In this document: positions 1 to 10,400 of the stretch, piece after piece | Position numbering within the stretch: position 1 is the first letter of the stretch | Layout: each line of letters opens with the position of its first letter | Assembly: GCA_003194525.1 (NCBI GenBank) | Contig: NBIV01000001.1 | Coordinates: 310,001 to 374,000, forward strand | Length of the DNA: 64,000 nt | Direction of reading: 5' to 3' | Origin: Gracilariopsis chorda | Lineage: Eukaryota > Rhodophyta > Florideophyceae > Gracilariales > Gracilariaceae | Made by a program: the position numbers and the translations under genes | Notes under the pieces: generated by a model | The model's database searches: none | What the model was told of the DNA's origin: nothing | The model's input: only the letters and a program-made list of their open reading frames with translations

Positions 1-894
1 ACCATCGCAACGCAAGCTATGAGAATCGATACCCTGTTGAATGTGTTTGGCAGGAATTATATCACAGTATGGCAAAACGCAACCATCAGGACAACGTTAA
101 TTGGAGCCTACACAAGGCTGTGGCCCGAGCAGAAAGTTGGGCTTACGGGGTTGGGCGGTCATCAGTGCATGTTACAATGGTCGGTGGGTTGTTACGGAGG
201 TGGAAAATCGCGAGACCATGTCAGTGAGAAACTTGAGCCGCATTGACCAGTGCTTCCGTCGCAGGACCCCACGTTGGACGAGCTGAAGTGTGACTTCAGC
301 GTGGCCAAATCATACAACTTATGACACCAGAACCGCAATGGCCGTAACTCTGACAGATTCAACAGCGCTTAACCTTGAAGAGTCCCTAGTGCTGACACCC
401 TCCTGGTCGAATCCCGTGTAGAGGAGTAACAATATGTTTCAGTTCGGTCATACAATTCTGTGGCGCTGTTTGGTTGAATTTGTTTCGAGATGCTCTGATT
501 CGCTTTACAGAGACGCATCAACGGCACAAGTTCCGCTATCACAGCATGATGCTCCGCACAATAGCAGCATTCACTGCGCATTCCGGACTTCGCTATGAGC
601 ACTGGTCCCAGAAACGGGGCCATTCTCATCAAAACCGCAGAGCCTAACACATGAGCCGGTGTTGCGCCCATGACGTTCACTGCAATCCGTACCGCCACGC
701 GACCCTGCTCTGCTTGTTCATTCGCCCCGTCCCTCTTGCCCTCACGAGCCATCCAAACTCTACCCTGTCACGAGCCCAAAGATGTATAGAGGAATCAGTC
801 GCACGTTTCATGTACTCACCTCTCTAGGTCGGCCCCACTCGCACGAAGCGCTCTGTCCATTCTTTCAGTCGCTCGACTTGTTGGTTCTTCCGCC
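1..894. other. Upstream stretch without a recognised gene
   Basis: No recognisable gene is seen here. The only ORF of note runs on the minus strand from an ATG at 752 to 369 (127 codons). It has a mildly hydrophobic stretch in its first half, but I recognise no domain or family. It would be divergently arranged with the Hint-domain gene, 142 bp away, so the space between them could be a shared promoter. It may equally be a chance ORF. Confidence 0.3.
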
Positions 895-2277
895 ATGCGT
901 GGGTTAATTCTTGCGTTGCTTACAATCCCGTTGGTCGTGGCCACCCCATACATTGTTGAGAAGCGTCATGCTGTGCATGAAGATACGCCTGCCTCAACAT
1001 CCCCACTACCAAGAGAAGCTGATATCGAGAACTCCACCTTCGTACTGGTAACCAAAACAGAAGGATGTATAAATCGCATTTCACATGGCATTGTGAGATA
1101 TCCCCCTTTCGAACCTGGGGTGGCATTAGCACTTAACCTTTCCCCCCCGGAGGCATTAATTCCATTCGATAACATTAGCGTATCTGGTCAGACTTGTTCA
1201 CATGAAGACTTACACGAAGTGCTTGCCCTTTACGACCCGTCAAAGATTGCTCTCACTGATGTCGGTGTAAATGCAGATGATATTCCGCACATCTATGTTG
1301 CTGGAGTTGACGCTGGAAGTCGAACTTGTGGGAAGAGCCGGCTTGAGCCGAGAGTCTACCTCTTTACCTCAAATCTACAACACCTCTTCAGAGCTAATCA
1401 ACGTCTTGGAGGAGTTGAACTAGACATATCTGAGCGAAGCGTTGAAGATGATCCTAAAGCTGCGTACATGCTTTCAGTTCCGCGAAGCAAATCTCAAAAC
1501 GCCTGTCTGTACCGCCGTCGCCCACTGCACATCCCAGAATCCGCAAAGGAACCAGCAATCAGGGACGATCCGCGACCTTCTCCAGAGGAAGATGACGAAT
1601 CTACTGCCGAAACTGAGGAACCAAATAGCGGTAGCGAAACTCTCTCCGGTCCCGAGCGGCCAAATACGTTTAGTGTGGCTAACGACGAAGCCCAAAAACT
1701 CGAGGAACAAGAGGCGCTGAAATCGGAAGACAAGTGCTTCCCAGGTTCTGCCATGGTACAACTGGAGAACGGGCACCGCATACCCATGTCAGATGTAAGA
1801 ATCGGCCACCGTGTTCTTGTCGCTCCTGAAACATTCTCCACAGTCTTCATGTTCACGCACAGGGTGGATAACGTTCTAAGCGAGTTCATTCAGATTCGCA
1901 CGGAGACCGGCGAAATACTCTCCCTAACTGCATCACATTACATCTATCTCGACTCGTCGCTTGTCCCCGCTAAATACGCCACGACGGGACAACAAGTCCA
2001 ACTTTCCGATGGCAGAGTGTCCTTCATCACTGCCGTCTCAACTGTTCGAGACTCAGGTCTTTACAACCCCCAAACGCTCCATGGGGATATAGTTGTTGAT
2101 AACATCCGCGTTTCTTCATACACTGATGCTGTCAAGCCGCATATTGCCCACTCTATGCTCGCCCCGCTTCGTGCTGTTTTTGATCGTTTCGGTTTTTACG
2201 TTACAGGTCTCGAAAATGGAGGTGGTACTGTTCTCAGGACAATTCAAAAGTTGATCCCGTCGGTCTTCATAAGTTAG
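895..2277 (+). CDS. Secreted protein with C-terminal Hint (hedgehog/intein) domain
   Basis: The 460-residue protein opens with a short hydrophobic signal peptide (MRGLILALLTIPLVVATP), so it should enter the secretory pathway. Residues about 45-215 form a cysteine-containing N-terminal region that I do not recognise. Residues about 218-275 are an acidic Ser/Glu/Pro-rich linker. From Cys281 (CFPGSAMV) a Hint fold begins: the first-position Cys is the nucleophile of hedgehog and intein autoprocessing, and the TxxH motif is present at Thr345 and His348 (LTASHY). The segment after it (DIVVDNIRVSSYTDAV) matches the end of Hog domains. In animals such domains cut themselves off and activate the N-terminal part; autoprocessing here is inferred from the conserved residues. 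The single exon starts at the first ATG, which sits directly before the signal peptide. Confidence 0.85.
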   Translation: MRGLILALLTIPLVVATPYIVEKRHAVHEDTPASTSPLPREADIENSTFVLVTKTEGCINRISHGIVRYPPFEPGVALALNLSPPEALIPFDNISVSGQTCSHEDLHEVLALYDPSKIALTDVGVNADDIPHIYVAGVDAGSRTCGKSRLEPRVYLFTSNLQHLFRANQRLGGVELDISERSVEDDPKAAYMLSVPRSKSQNACLYRRRPLHIPESAKEPAIRDDPRPSPEEDDESTAETEEPNSGSETLSGPERPNTFSVANDEAQKLEEQEALKSEDKCFPGSAMVQLENGHRIPMSDVRIGHRVLVAPETFSTVFMFTHRVDNVLSEFIQIRTETGEILSLTASHYIYLDSSLVPAKYATTGQQVQLSDGRVSFITAVSTVRDSGLYNPQTLHGDIVVDNIRVSSYTDAVKPHIAHSMLAPLRAVFDRFGFYVTGLENGGGTVLRTIQKLIPSVFIS

Positions 2278-3221
2278 GCAGACATCTATCTGCTCAGTGA
2301 ATATACACAGATAACAAATCCGTATCACGCTCAAGATTGTGGGAAGTGAAACGCAGAGCTCGCTGTGCAACCAAGGTCTTGATTTCGAACTAGTATATCT
2401 CTTGTTCGAAGTGTTTTTTCGGTTAATGCGTACTGCGCGAGCGAAGCGCTCTTCATCGGTTCCCTACCGAAGATAATAGATACCATAAAGATAGGCGTTA
2501 TAAACAATTCTTTCTTGGGATGTGACCAGTTGTTTTGATGAGGATATCGTTTATCCCAACTTATGACTTTATATGGCCTTCTTGTTAACTCAATTTTTAT
2601 GCATCCGTTGTGCCTCAAAGACTTCAAAGACGAATTAGACTGCAAGACGCAGTACATTATCGTGCGCCAAGACCGCCTGGTCGCCCGATACGAACCGCAC
2701 CTGGTTCTTTTTCGCGTTGTAGAACGGTCTGAACTATCTACAAACAATTGGCGCGTGCGCGCTACAGTTCCGGCGCTAGGCGGAGAACTGTAAGCCTTGT
2801 TTTCCAGTTTGATAATTTCGCTTGTGGACTGAATCGGTGTTGGTGCGTGTGTGTGTGTGCGTGTGTGTGTGTGCGTGTGTGTGTGTGCGTGTGTGTGTGC
2901 GTGTGGATGTGGGCCCGCTTCCGTTCTTCCGCAATTGTGATTGGGATTCACAGAACCCATCTCCCTCAACGCATGCCAACAGCTTTTGAGGCCATTTCCT
3001 GAGAATGTCGTCGACTCCTAAGCTTGTATTTCTAATTGCGGTGAAAGCTGTCTGCGCCTAGAGTTTGTGCGAAAGTGGCACCTCAGGATGAGGACCTTCA
3101 CACTATCTTTGATTTTTGGTCCGAACTCTACGGTACAGTAGTCTGCGTCCTTGCCGAGATGAAGCTTACGTTCTCAAGTTCTGCAAGATGTGGATTGTTC
3201 TGGGTTTGAGACAGATTGTGT
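2278..3221. other. Intergenic stretch with GT microsatellite
   Basis: No coding signal I trust is found here. The ORFs in this stretch either overlap the GT repeat, giving artificial His/Thr or Val/Cys runs, or are short. It separates the Hint-domain gene from the doubtful minus-strand ORF that follows. Confidence 0.4.
2843..2906. repeat. (GT)n microsatellite interrupted by GC steps
   Basis: About 64 bp of GT dinucleotides, with GC interruptions recurring every 8-14 bases, are read directly from the sequence. It is likely to vary in length between individuals. Confidence 0.9.
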
Positions 3222-3929
3222 TCAAGGCATTTCCTTATATACCCTAGTCGTTCGTGCCATGAATTTCTCAAACTTCCCTGTCTCGATTAGAAGGTCAAAG
3301 TGTGACCCTGTAGGTAGTTCAAAGAGGGACCTTCGCCGTCTCCGGCGACGGCGAATACGTCTTCTTGGTTTTTGGGGCGTTCTTTCAGAATGCTTCGGTT
3401 TCTTTTCAGAGCTCATGAGGTTTTGAGGGTGTTTCTTACAGTTTGCATCTCCCAACGACTCAGAGGCGTGGACACAGGGATGCACGCAACCAGAACCTGC
3501 TTCTGCCGCTCCGGGTAACTTTTTGAAAACGACGTTCCTTCTAAGACACCTTGTGCGATCTCGCTCTGAAACCCTTCCCTTAAAATCCACAGGTGTAGAA
3601 CTACGGTGGCTCTTCTTATCCTCTCGTTTAGAGTAATTTCGCCGTGATGCGGTCTTGCTGACAGAAGCGCTCAACCCATCTGTCATAAGACAGATGGGTC
3701 GTTTTGCCTTCGACCGAGATAAGAATATTTTGTTTGGTTTCTTCTGAGAAAGATCATCAACAGGAAGGCCGTTCGTTCCCACGCTGGACACGTCCGGTTG
3801 CCCCAAATTCGAAGTCATTTCCTGGAATGTTTGGTTTGCGAGGGTGAGCAAATCGCAGTCAATGTCCTCCGTTGTACTTAGTAACCGAATACTTCTTGGG
3901 CACCGTCTGAAGGGAACAGTGGGCTCCAT
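3222..3929 (-). CDS. Hypothetical basic protein (doubtful)
   Basis: From the first ATG at 3929 this frame gives 235 codons; the frame is open a little further upstream but has no ATG there. The product is Ser/Arg/Lys-rich, looks disordered, and contains an arginine run (RRRIRRRRRRRRS) encoded by a CGCCG-rich stretch near 3335-3360. No domain is recognised. The length is modestly above chance for DNA of this composition, and it lies on the same strand as the helicase gene upstream of it (gap about 490 bp). It could be a real small nuclear protein or an accidental ORF. Confidence 0.28.
   Translation of the reverse strand: MEPTVPFRRCPRSIRLLSTTEDIDCDLLTLANQTFQEMTSNLGQPDVSSVGTNGLPVDDLSQKKPNKIFLSRSKAKRPICLMTDGLSASVSKTASRRNYSKREDKKSHRSSTPVDFKGRVSERDRTRCLRRNVVFKKLPGAAEAGSGCVHPCVHASESLGDANCKKHPQNLMSSEKKPKHSERTPQKPRRRIRRRRRRRRSLFELPTGSHFDLLIETGKFEKFMARTTRVYKEMP
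3674..3699. repeat. Perfect 11-bp inverted repeat (hairpin)
   Basis: ACCCATCTGTC and its exact reverse complement are separated by ATAA. It lies inside the doubtful minus-strand ORF. It could fold as RNA or DNA, but no function is known. Confidence 0.6.
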
Positions 3930-4418
3930 CTTCGTTTCGGACGTTCCCTTTGAGCAGGAAGCTTTTCTTAAGGAAAGAGCTCCAGGAACAAGCACAGACA
4001 CTCTTGAGAATAGTTCGCTGTGTAAACTACCGAGTGTAAAGCGTCACCAATATTTACGGGACCAAACTGTCGCGTTGTTCCTCGGGAGAGCCAGACATCC
4101 GACTTCAGCATGACCCGGTTGTGCTGTGAATCACAACTAAGTTGAGTCTTGTGACATTGACGCTACCTAGATGTAATAATATCGGGTGGAGACGCTCACG
4201 AAGCCTGGAAGTTGCGAACGTTTTGCCGGCGGGCACATGGATGGTGTTCTGGGTTGGTGTGAATACTTTTGTGTTAGAAAATATATTAAAAGGGTTAAAG
4301 CTAAAAAAAGTTACATGTTCCACTTCATGACAGTTGGAGTTAGGTCTATACTAAGTCTTAAACGTATGCCACGTGTCAGCACCGTTACGCAAACGCGGCA
4401 CGAACGGCATGACCCTAT
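3930..4418. other. Gap downstream of the helicase gene
   Basis: Nothing recognisable is seen. It presumably holds the 3' untranslated region of the helicase gene, whose stop codon is at 4419-4421 on the minus strand; 4262-4310 is AT-rich (TGTTAGAAAATATATTAAAAG-like). Confidence 0.3.
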
Positions 4419-7400
4419 TTATCCATTGCGCTTCAGCATGCTCAGCGTCCTCTCTTGACCGGCCTGAAGTCGTTCCAAAAGAGATCCCGCAGGCGATTGA
4501 CGTGGCGGACCACCTTCGCGCCTGCCTTGTGCCCGCGGAGGTCTCGGTCGAGTATCGTTCAGATGTGGACCTTCCGACATCACAGCCATTCGCGGTTGTG
4601 GTCTTAAACGTGATTTGGGCTGCGAACTTGCCCTTCGGGCTTCGGCCAGCGACTTCGCTTCAGATCCAGTAGTTGCACCGTGGTTATTTTGTCCACTTGC
4701 ATTAGCACGTCGCATCCCAAGTTCACGAGGCTGTTTCTTGACGAAACCTCGGTGATTAACGCTTCTGGTTCCAACAAACGGCATTCGCGTCAATTGTCCA
4801 TCTCCAGTTGTTCCCCATCGTCTTGACCCAACATAATTCTGACTTGTTGGCTTTCGAACGCCCGGAACAACACTAGGGAACTTGCCCAATGGCCTAGAGC
4901 GCGAACCCGCGCCAACAGACTGAGCTATTGATTGTATTCCTGAAGGCTGCACTCGTTGGTTAGAAGAAGGATTGAACGTCGGGGCACCAAACTTTGAAGC
5001 CGGTGGCTGTTCCGCGTATCCGACTCTTCTAGTACCAGGAGATGTTCTTGATCCGAGTCGAGAGAGTATGTTGGCCCTTGGTTGTGATGCGTCTAGACGG
5101 GGTTGCTGGGGATGAATCTTATGCTCCTTCTTTGCTGGCTTTGGTCGCTTGTGATCATTCCTCCTGATTTGACTCTCACGTGAAACTAGTTGCCGCACTT
5201 GATGATAGCTTCTACTGTCAAGCCGGCGAACTTCTCCAGACTCAAAAACATTGTTATGTTTCTTGTTCGAGTTTTCGCGTTTCAGTTCGTTAGAGTATAC
5301 GAATGGGGCTGCGTTTTTGCTTGCAAATGGAGACACCTCAGTCTTCCTTCGTGATGGAGCGAAAGGTCCAAATGAACTGCTTGTCATGCGCTGCGAAGAT
5401 GTCGCGTTTTCTCGCATGGCTTTGATACTTTTTGCCGCTCTAACTTCAGAAGTCTTTGGCTTCACTTCGGGAACAACTGGAAGCACATTCGATCGCAACG
5501 GTAACACCTGCTTCGAAACAGGCATACCTATGGGGCCACGATCCTGAACCTTTCGAGGTCCTCCGACTATGTTAGGTTGGGATTTAGACTCAAGGCAATC
5601 TCTTGAATAGTTTGACGATGGCTGTAAACTGCCTTCTCTCATCACCTTCGAGGCAATCAAATCCAGTTCGCCTGACTTTGCCAGTCTGCTTTCCCCATTG
5701 CTCAACTTTTTTCTGTCAACTGGCAATGCAGTGCTGCATGTCGTTTCCTCGGCACCAGCGTTCTTATCTCCGTTTTGCACAAAATCTTCAGTTCTCGATC
5801 TCACTGAACTCCCGTCTTGTTTCATCCGCTTCACTTCGTTCACATGATGAGGAGCGTTTTCGCACGATCTAGGGCGCTTGACAGAGCTCAGGACCGGCCT
5901 TATCTGTACTGCAATAGAGTCCGTGGGCGACTTCGAGGCGTTGTTTGTGTGACAAGCTTTTGCACGCGAAATGTCTTCTGGGGTTCTCTCTGTACACTCC
6001 TCCTTAGCGCGTATGGGCTTGACTGAAGACAAGGGCTTACTACTTAAGAACGGTTGTCTGCCGCTTTGGTTAGGCCTGGAAGCAGCTATGAGGTCATCCT
6101 GAGTGATTCTGTCAGGAAACAAAGTCTCCACCCTTTTCGGCAAAACGATTAGACGATCTTGGTCCCTACAGTGCTTGAGTAGCTCGTACCACGGAGGCGA
6201 CGAGCGACTGAGCACTGGCGCATCGCCCACGATAAGCAAGGAGTGCTTTGCTCTTGTCAATGCGACATTCATTCTCCTTACGTCCTTAACAAATCCAATG
6301 CCATTTGAATTCTGGCCTCGAACCGTACTTAAGATAACAACGGATTTTTCGCGACCTTGAATGCCGTCAATTGTGCTGACTTCCACGCACACAGACTCGA
6401 GGGTAACGCACTCTCGAACAAGTTGTTTCAGAAGGTTGACTTGATGATTATACGGGCTGAGTATCACGATATCATTCTTCAGGTTCTCAGCTTTGTACAA
6501 TCCAACAAGACTTTTTAGAATTGTTATAACCATACGTGCCTCACCAAAATTACTTATAGAACCTTTTGCCGTTCGCCGCTCTTCGGTTCCAATGCTGGCC
6601 GTATCGAAGAAAGTTAATGGACCAAATCGTCTCCTACCGTCGTTATGAAACGATCTGAACGCAGAATCGCCTTGCACGTTCGCCCCGTCTTGAAGCAAGC
6701 CACTGTAGAATTGCTTGTTCGGGAAGCCTGAAATTGCCGGATGCATCCGGTATTGCACACGAAGCATCATAACCCTTGCTGGATCAGGCACGCACGCACG
6801 TTCAAAGAGCGACATTCCCATTGGTCGAAGAATACGAGGATTGGTTGATAGTATGGTTGCAGGTAGCTGCTTTGGATCACCAACCATTACAACTTGTGTG
6901 AACTTTGACGAAGTCTTCTCTCTTAAACCGATCGTCATGGGTATAAGGCTTTCTGGTTCAATGCATTGGGCTGCCTCGTCAATGATTATAACGTCAAAGC
7001 TGGTTCCCAGACTTCTCATAAGTTCATGTCCAGCGGAGTTCAATGTTGAGAAAACCAGAGTTGTCCGATTCAAGGCTGTGCACATTCTCTTCGTTTCCTC
7101 CCGTTTACGAGCTTCATTCTTCTCCTTCACTTCATCTCGATCACGCGAGAGGTAGCGTTTCAAAACTTCTTTTTCGCCATGTAGACGAGTCAACTTCTCC
7201 GTCAAGGACTGAATCTGCGGGGTGAGTTGTGACGCAGTACCAACCTGAGAATATTTTCTTTGTGTTTCATCTAAAGTAATCAGCTCATGCCGCTCCTTGG
7301 ACACTTCAGAAATTCTGTCATTGATCTCTCTTAAGACCCGGCAATGGCCAGTTAATCGCGACTGTGCATCACCTAGTTCGGCGCTCTCATCAGTGCAATT

Positions 7401-10400
7401 CTCGGATTTTGCAACCGAATCAAGTTCCATGGACTTCAATCGTTTTTGAGTCGTACCATGACCGACTCGAACCATCCGCGGACAAGCTCTTCCACCCCCC
7501 GGGACAGGCAAACCATGCTCCATTACTCGCAACATGACTTCATCGACTGCTGCATTGGATGGTGCACACACAAGTACGCGGATTGCTGGAATCTTGATTC
7601 GGAAAGAATGATCTTCCAAAAAGATACGAGTCATGCGAGGGTATTTCCGGTTTGGCGATGTTAAGACAAGGGTAGATAGCAGGTTGATAATAGTTGATGT
7701 TTTTCCCGTTCCCGGTGGTCCCTGAATGAGAGTTAGTGCCCCGTGGTTCTTCTTGAAAAACTTTTCGTTATCTGCAGATCCGTGATATCCGAAAAGTGGT
7801 CCAGCTGAACGGAGAACACTATTAATAGCAACAGCCTGCGATTCGTTGAGCGAACCCTTCGATTTTAGATCTGAAACAAAATCGCGAGAGAATCTAGTAA
7901 CAGCGAGTGACGCTTCTTCATTGTGGCTTTCAACAGCATCATTCACCGCAAAACCCTTTGAGGGATCTAAGATCGGCCATAGTAATCCATCGGGAAGAAA
8001 AGGCACTAACCATAGGGCTTCAATCTGTCTTTGGAACGTAGTCAGGCTCATCAGGCGACTTACTTGAATCCGTCGACCTTTGCCCGGTGCCGTTTCAAGA
8101 GCGTCATCAAAGCAGATTCGAAGCTCGAGTTGTAGAACTCCCTTGTTCACTTTCTTAGCAGCAACAAAGGCAATTGATTCGGTTACATCGCCAGACTCAC
8201 CGACAGTACATCTTGCTGGCGGTATTAACAAGTAAACTATATCAGTAGGCTGGGCGTCAAAGATTGAAAACTGGGAGCTCGAGAACCCCCCACGTGAGCC
8301 CTTGATCTCGCCTCCCTGGCCCTCACACAGTTGCATAGAAAGATGATGGAAATAACCAACGCTTGATGGAGGCTCTTGAACCTCAAAAGCGGTTCGGCAA
8401 TATCTATAGCCGTGTGGATCCTGTTTGAATCGGGTAGCAAACACATTCTCTTCACCGATCATTTTCATTACCGAAGCCCGGTACTCAGCTATGAGCAAAG
8501 GTTCCCAGAAATCAACATAATCTTCCGTGCTGCTGAATGCTTTGTTGTCACTTCCCATAGCACCAGTCTGACGTAAAGAAGGCTCAGAACTGCTGAGTAA
8601 TTGACGGTATATCACATCCATGTCCCGCTTCGTCTTGCTTCTAACATCAGATGGCAAAGCATATCGAAGAAGATCTTGTGCTTCCAGATCTACCTCAGCC
8701 TCAATGGATGAACTCTCTTCCGCATCTCTCTGCGGTTCTTTGACTGACGGCCACGGTGAACACTGATTCTCTGAATCTGGACTTGAAATCGCCGGATGAC
8801 TTTCTTTTGCATCACGTGCTCTCCTCGCGATATACTTCTCTCGTTGTATTTCAAAATAGGTCTTCTTTGGGAGGCCTTCTGGTTGCAACTCTGAACGCAC
8901 TTTCTTCGTTCTTTTTGATCGTGCACCGTCATGTGTGTGTTCCTTCCGCAATTCGCTGAGGGTCCCAGTGCTCTTAACAGATTTCACTGGCGCTCGCATT
9001 AACGGTAATCGGCTGCGCATAGTCGTCATTCCCCATGTTGTGACACTCCTGCCACGAGTATTGTTGGATTGCAGCCCGGGGGTCTCGTAGGTATTCGAGT
9101 CCTTCCCACTCTTCCTTTCGAAGAACTGGTCGATTTTCGTGGCCTCGTACACCTTTGTTACGGTATTCCTGTTCGTATCTTTTGTTTCCTTCCTTCTAGA
9201 CCAAGCGAGTAGGACTGGCTGCACATCGTCCAGATTTCCGGCCTGTGCTAATTGAGAACACTGCTCATGTGATAGTCCAGTACCCGTTGCGATTCCGTTG
9301 GCATGGGTTGTGATAATTTTGCTCATCGCAGTACGGTGTTCCCGCGATTTAGCCCACTTTTCAGCCATTGAACCCATTGTGTGTACCCACGACGCAAGGA
9401 CTGTTTCATCCTTGACTGTGTGCATTTTGAATAGACTTTGAGTCACTCCGCGAATGAGCGCAGGTTCCTGATGCTTTCCAGTTTCGTTCTTGCTCTGAAC
9501 TTCGTCATACAAACGGGCCCAGACTTCTCGAAGTTGTTTGAAGAACTGACAACAAGCTTCACGGAACTCTTCTGCGCCAATGGTACATTCAAATCCAGAC
9601 CAGTTGTCTGAGAACGAGCGAACTGAAGCTAGCGTCCACTTAAGCGTGGATTCATCACGAAGCAGGGCTGTGTATTCTGAATCCAAAAGGGTGCGATACC
9701 ATTGCAAGAACACAGCATACGTTCTTATTGAAGTCATATCACTCAAAACAACGATTGTACGAAGGGATGATGTAAAACCATCCACCACCATTTCAGCTGT
9801 TCTTTCATCTTGTTTCATAAGCTGAACCAAAAGCTTTGAATGAGGAATTACACTAATGACATCCTTGAGACCATATGACGTCCGTAAGGCTGATGAACAA
9901 CGTTTGGCTATGTCCTTCCTGGCGCTTGACAATAGATGGGCAACATGAAAAGGAAGATGGTGCAACCAGCTCTTGCCTGGTAATTCAGAACACGCCCATC
10001 GTAGTCTCGCAGAGATCGTTTCTTGAACCGAAGTAATGAGTTCTATCACGCGCCCTCTGTCCTTCGAATATATCATCTCTCTTTTCGGTTGTGGTGACGT
10101 AGATCCTGAGGATGGCCCATCAAGAACGAACTGCACCTTTCTTGAATCAAAGACTCCCACCAGTCTGTGCAAATCTAGCAAGATCGACATTTCTCTGTCG
10201 ATTACGATTTCGTTTCGTGCATCTGTCTTTTTGAGGTGCTCACCTAGTAGGACCCGGCGCCACAATGGACCTACCCACGTCGGCTTGGCTACCATATTTG
10301 TAGGTACGTTGACTACATCAGCTAGAAGCACTTGCTCCTCAGGGCGCATTTCCCCTACTTTTGGCCTCATCTCTAAGAACGTCCTGGCGATAACGTGAAG

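Noticed and set aside
395-430. T-arm-like GGTCGAATCCC suggesting a tRNA gene
   Set aside because: No matching acceptor stem, anticodon arm or D-arm could be placed around it.
2331-2969. 212-codon minus-strand frame with His/Thr repeats
   Set aside because: The repeats are the GT microsatellite; the rest shows no protein-like character.
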